From Roseovarius sp. S88 (GTDB taxonomy: Bacteria; Pseudomonadota; Alphaproteobacteria; Rhodobacterales; Rhodobacteraceae), in contig NZ_CP146069.1 of assembly GCF_037023735.1 (NCBI RefSeq), forward strand, positions 1,839,501 through 1,903,500: 64,000 nucleotides of DNA, written 5' to 3'. A program made the translations under genes and the position numbers. Within the stretch, counting starts at the first letter, position 1; each line of letters opens with the position of its first letter. Shown here piece by piece: positions 63,021-64,000 of this stretch. Below the pieces are notes generated by a model. It was not told where the DNA came from. It did no database searches and was given only the letters and a program-made list of their open reading frames with translations.

Positions 63021-63110
63021 TGGCGGAGAGACAGGGATTCGAACCCTGGGTGGGCTTGCACCCACAACGGTTTTCGAGACCGCCCCGTTCGACCACTCCG
63101 GCACCTCTCC
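63021..63110 (-). tRNA. tRNA-Ser (anticodon CGA)
   Basis: The minus strand gives a 90-base class II tRNA: acceptor GGAGAGG with its pairing strand, anticodon loop CTCGAAA with anticodon CGA, a long variable arm (GTGGGTGCAAGCCCAC), and a GGTTCGAATCC T arm. CCA is encoded at 63021-63023. Confidence 0.96.
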
Positions 63111-63236
63111 GCGGGGGTCTGGAGCGTGCGTGTAGTCGGCTTTGCCTAGGCTGGCAAGAGGGGAGTTTTCGCCTCGTGTCAGGTTTTAGATCAGATTGAT
63201 CGATGTTGCGTTGCGCATGAATACCCAACTTATCTA

Positions 63237-63267
63237 TTGACTTAGAGCAACTCTAATCCGGTATCGA
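63237..63267 (+). promoter_or_regulatory. MerR-type promoter with 19-bp spacer and dyad operator
   Basis: TTGACT (63237-63242) and TATCGA (63262-63267) are 19 bp apart, the stretched spacing that MerR proteins correct. Between them is the perfect dyad TTAGAG-CAA-CTCTAA (63242-63256). It lies directly upstream of the merR-like gene, so autoregulation is likely. Confidence 0.75.
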
Positions 63268-63290
63268 GCGGTTAGGGAGAAATTGCGAAG

Positions 63291-63656
63291 ATGAAAATTG
63301 CTGAAGTGTCGAAGCTATGTGGGCTATCCACGCACACAATCCGTTTCTACGATAAATCGGGAATGTTGCCTGAGATCAAGCGCACCGCAGACGGCCACCG
63401 TCACTTCACTCCGCGCGAAGTCGAGTGGCTAACCCTTCTCTACTGGCTGCGCGAAACCGGTATGCCGTTAAAGCAGATGAGACGGTTTACTACGCTTGCG
63501 AAAGCGGGTGATGCTGAAGTCGCTGAAAGGCGGAAAATCCTTGCTGATCACGCTCAAACGCTCAAGGCAAAGCGTGCAATGCTCGAAAAGTGCGAAAGCG
63601 TCCTAACCATTAAAATCGCTAGTTATGGTCTCAAGGACAATGAGGCTTCCCAATGA
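63291..63656 (+). CDS. MerR-family transcriptional regulator
   Basis: Regulator of 121 residues with the MerR start KIAEVSKLCGLSTHTIRFYD, a second wing region and a helical dimer segment up to about 105. No metal-binding Cys cluster is visible, so it probably senses an organic compound or redox state. It overlaps the next gene by 4 bp (ATGA). A MerR-type promoter lies upstream. Composition here is less GC-rich than the left neighbours. Confidence 0.9.
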   Translation: MKIAEVSKLCGLSTHTIRFYDKSGMLPEIKRTADGHRHFTPREVEWLTLLYWLRETGMPLKQMRRFTTLAKAGDAEVAERRKILADHAQTLKAKRAMLEKCESVLTIKIASYGLKDNEASQ

Positions 63657-64000
63657 AATTTGCTTACCTGATTGAACCTCCATTCAACTTTACGAACGTA
63701 GCCGGGAATGTCACCGGGTGTGACGTTGAACTTGCCAAATACATATACAAGGAACTTGGCATCGCTGATTTCGAGCCTGTCGAAACAGAGTTTGCAGAGC
63801 TTTTGTCAGGGCTTGCCGATGGTCGCTGGCGCATGACGACGGGTCTATTTGGAACGGATGAAAGGCGTGAGCATGCTCTATTCAGTCGTCCCATTTGGGC
63901 GCTTCCTGACGGCTTGCTTGTCGAGAAGGGCAATCCGCACACCCTGACTGGCTACAAATCGGTAGCCGAAAATGCACACATTAGATTAGCTGTTATTCGT
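63653..64000 (+). CDS. Solute-binding-protein-like (SBP_bac_3) gene, 3' end beyond the window
   Basis: Visible 116 residues start MKFAYLIEPPFNFTNVAGNV and continue GCDVELAKYIYKELGI, ELLSGLADGRWRMTTGLFGTDERR and ALFSRPIWALPDGLLV, the layout of family 3 amino-acid binding proteins. There is no signal peptide, so the product would stay in the cytoplasm. The start codon overlaps the merR stop. The frame is open to the window edge. It may be a ligand-sensing partner rather than a transport component. Confidence 0.75.
   Translation, partial: MKFAYLIEPPFNFTNVAGNVTGCDVELAKYIYKELGIADFEPVETEFAELLSGLADGRWRMTTGLFGTDERREHALFSRPIWALPDGLLVEKGNPHTLTGYKSVAENAHIRLAVIR

Noticed and set aside
63021..63110. tRNA-Ser as island attachment site
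   Set aside because: The tRNA 3' end faces rlmE, not the MerR region, and no repeated tRNA end or integrase is visible.
1..64000. CRISPR arrays, phage modules, rRNA operons, toxin-antitoxin pairs
   Set aside because: No regularly spaced repeats, phage structural genes, rRNA or convincing toxin gene found; the lone RHH protein has no toxin partner.

Overview
The window looks like chromosomal DNA of a Roseobacter-group alphaproteobacterium (Rhodobacterales). Four things point there: a permuted two-piece tmRNA gene with a short ANDN... tag, the zeta-type ATP synthase inhibitor (DUF1476), trgA-trgB-cysK synteny known from Rhodobacter, and a methionine synthase split into separate genes as described in Phaeobacter and Dinoroseobacter. 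Most of the window is housekeeping and stress genes packed into short operons, many with 4-base ATGA or TTGA overlaps.

Layout. 1-5760 (minus): periplasmic nitrate reductase operon napFDAGHBC, with napC cut by the window edge and napG frameshifted. Upstream lie a perfect FNR box and a second FNR-like palindrome. 5855-8752: GntR regulator divergent from an L-lactate permease. 8890-15573: tRNA-Asn, a metallo-hydrolase, a sensor kinase, a monothiol glutaredoxin, a CAT-anticodon tRNA, purMN, rnd and a lipoprotein. 15748-20896: sufE, then the corrinoid and homocysteine modules of a split methionine synthase with a DUF1638 gene, a radical-SAM protein and a VPLPA-CTERM protein. 20930-28241: mprF, ATPase zeta subunit, purCSQ and dctBD. 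28380-29599: an IS30-family element with 26-bp inverted repeats and a frameshifted transposase, followed by a class III adenylate cyclase with TPR repeats. 32390-38836: rne (frameshifted near its 3' end), a TusA-like gene, ccdA, a membrane alpha/beta-hydrolase-like gene and a cytochrome P450. 38890-43630: small genes, fumC, sspB and chrBA. 43827-44158: tmRNA. 44661-46508: BCCT transporter. 48066-57239: a long plus-strand run phr-cfa-trgA-trgB-cysK-mscS-alaX-isochorismatase. 57367-60613: a TylF-like methyltransferase, then the methyl-THF module, metF and a PF13769 gene, which complete the one-carbon/methionine set. 60868-64000: ppx, rlmE, tRNA-Ser, and a MerR regulator coupled to a solute-binding-like protein that runs off the window.

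How genes work together. The metF product makes methyl-THF, the methyl-THF transferase passes the methyl group to the separate corrinoid protein, and the homocysteine enzyme makes methionine. The corrinoid protein has a strongly acidic N-terminus and both partner enzymes end in Arg-rich tails, which suggests electrostatic docking. The phr-cfa-trg-cysK run looks like a photo-oxidative and oxyanion stress block. tmRNA and sspB form the two halves of the ribosome-rescue and tag-recognition route.

Quality. Four coding sequences are broken by small indels (napG, rne, the IS30 transposase, trgB). Two of them sit in homopolymer runs one base short, so sequencing or assembly error must be weighed against real decay.
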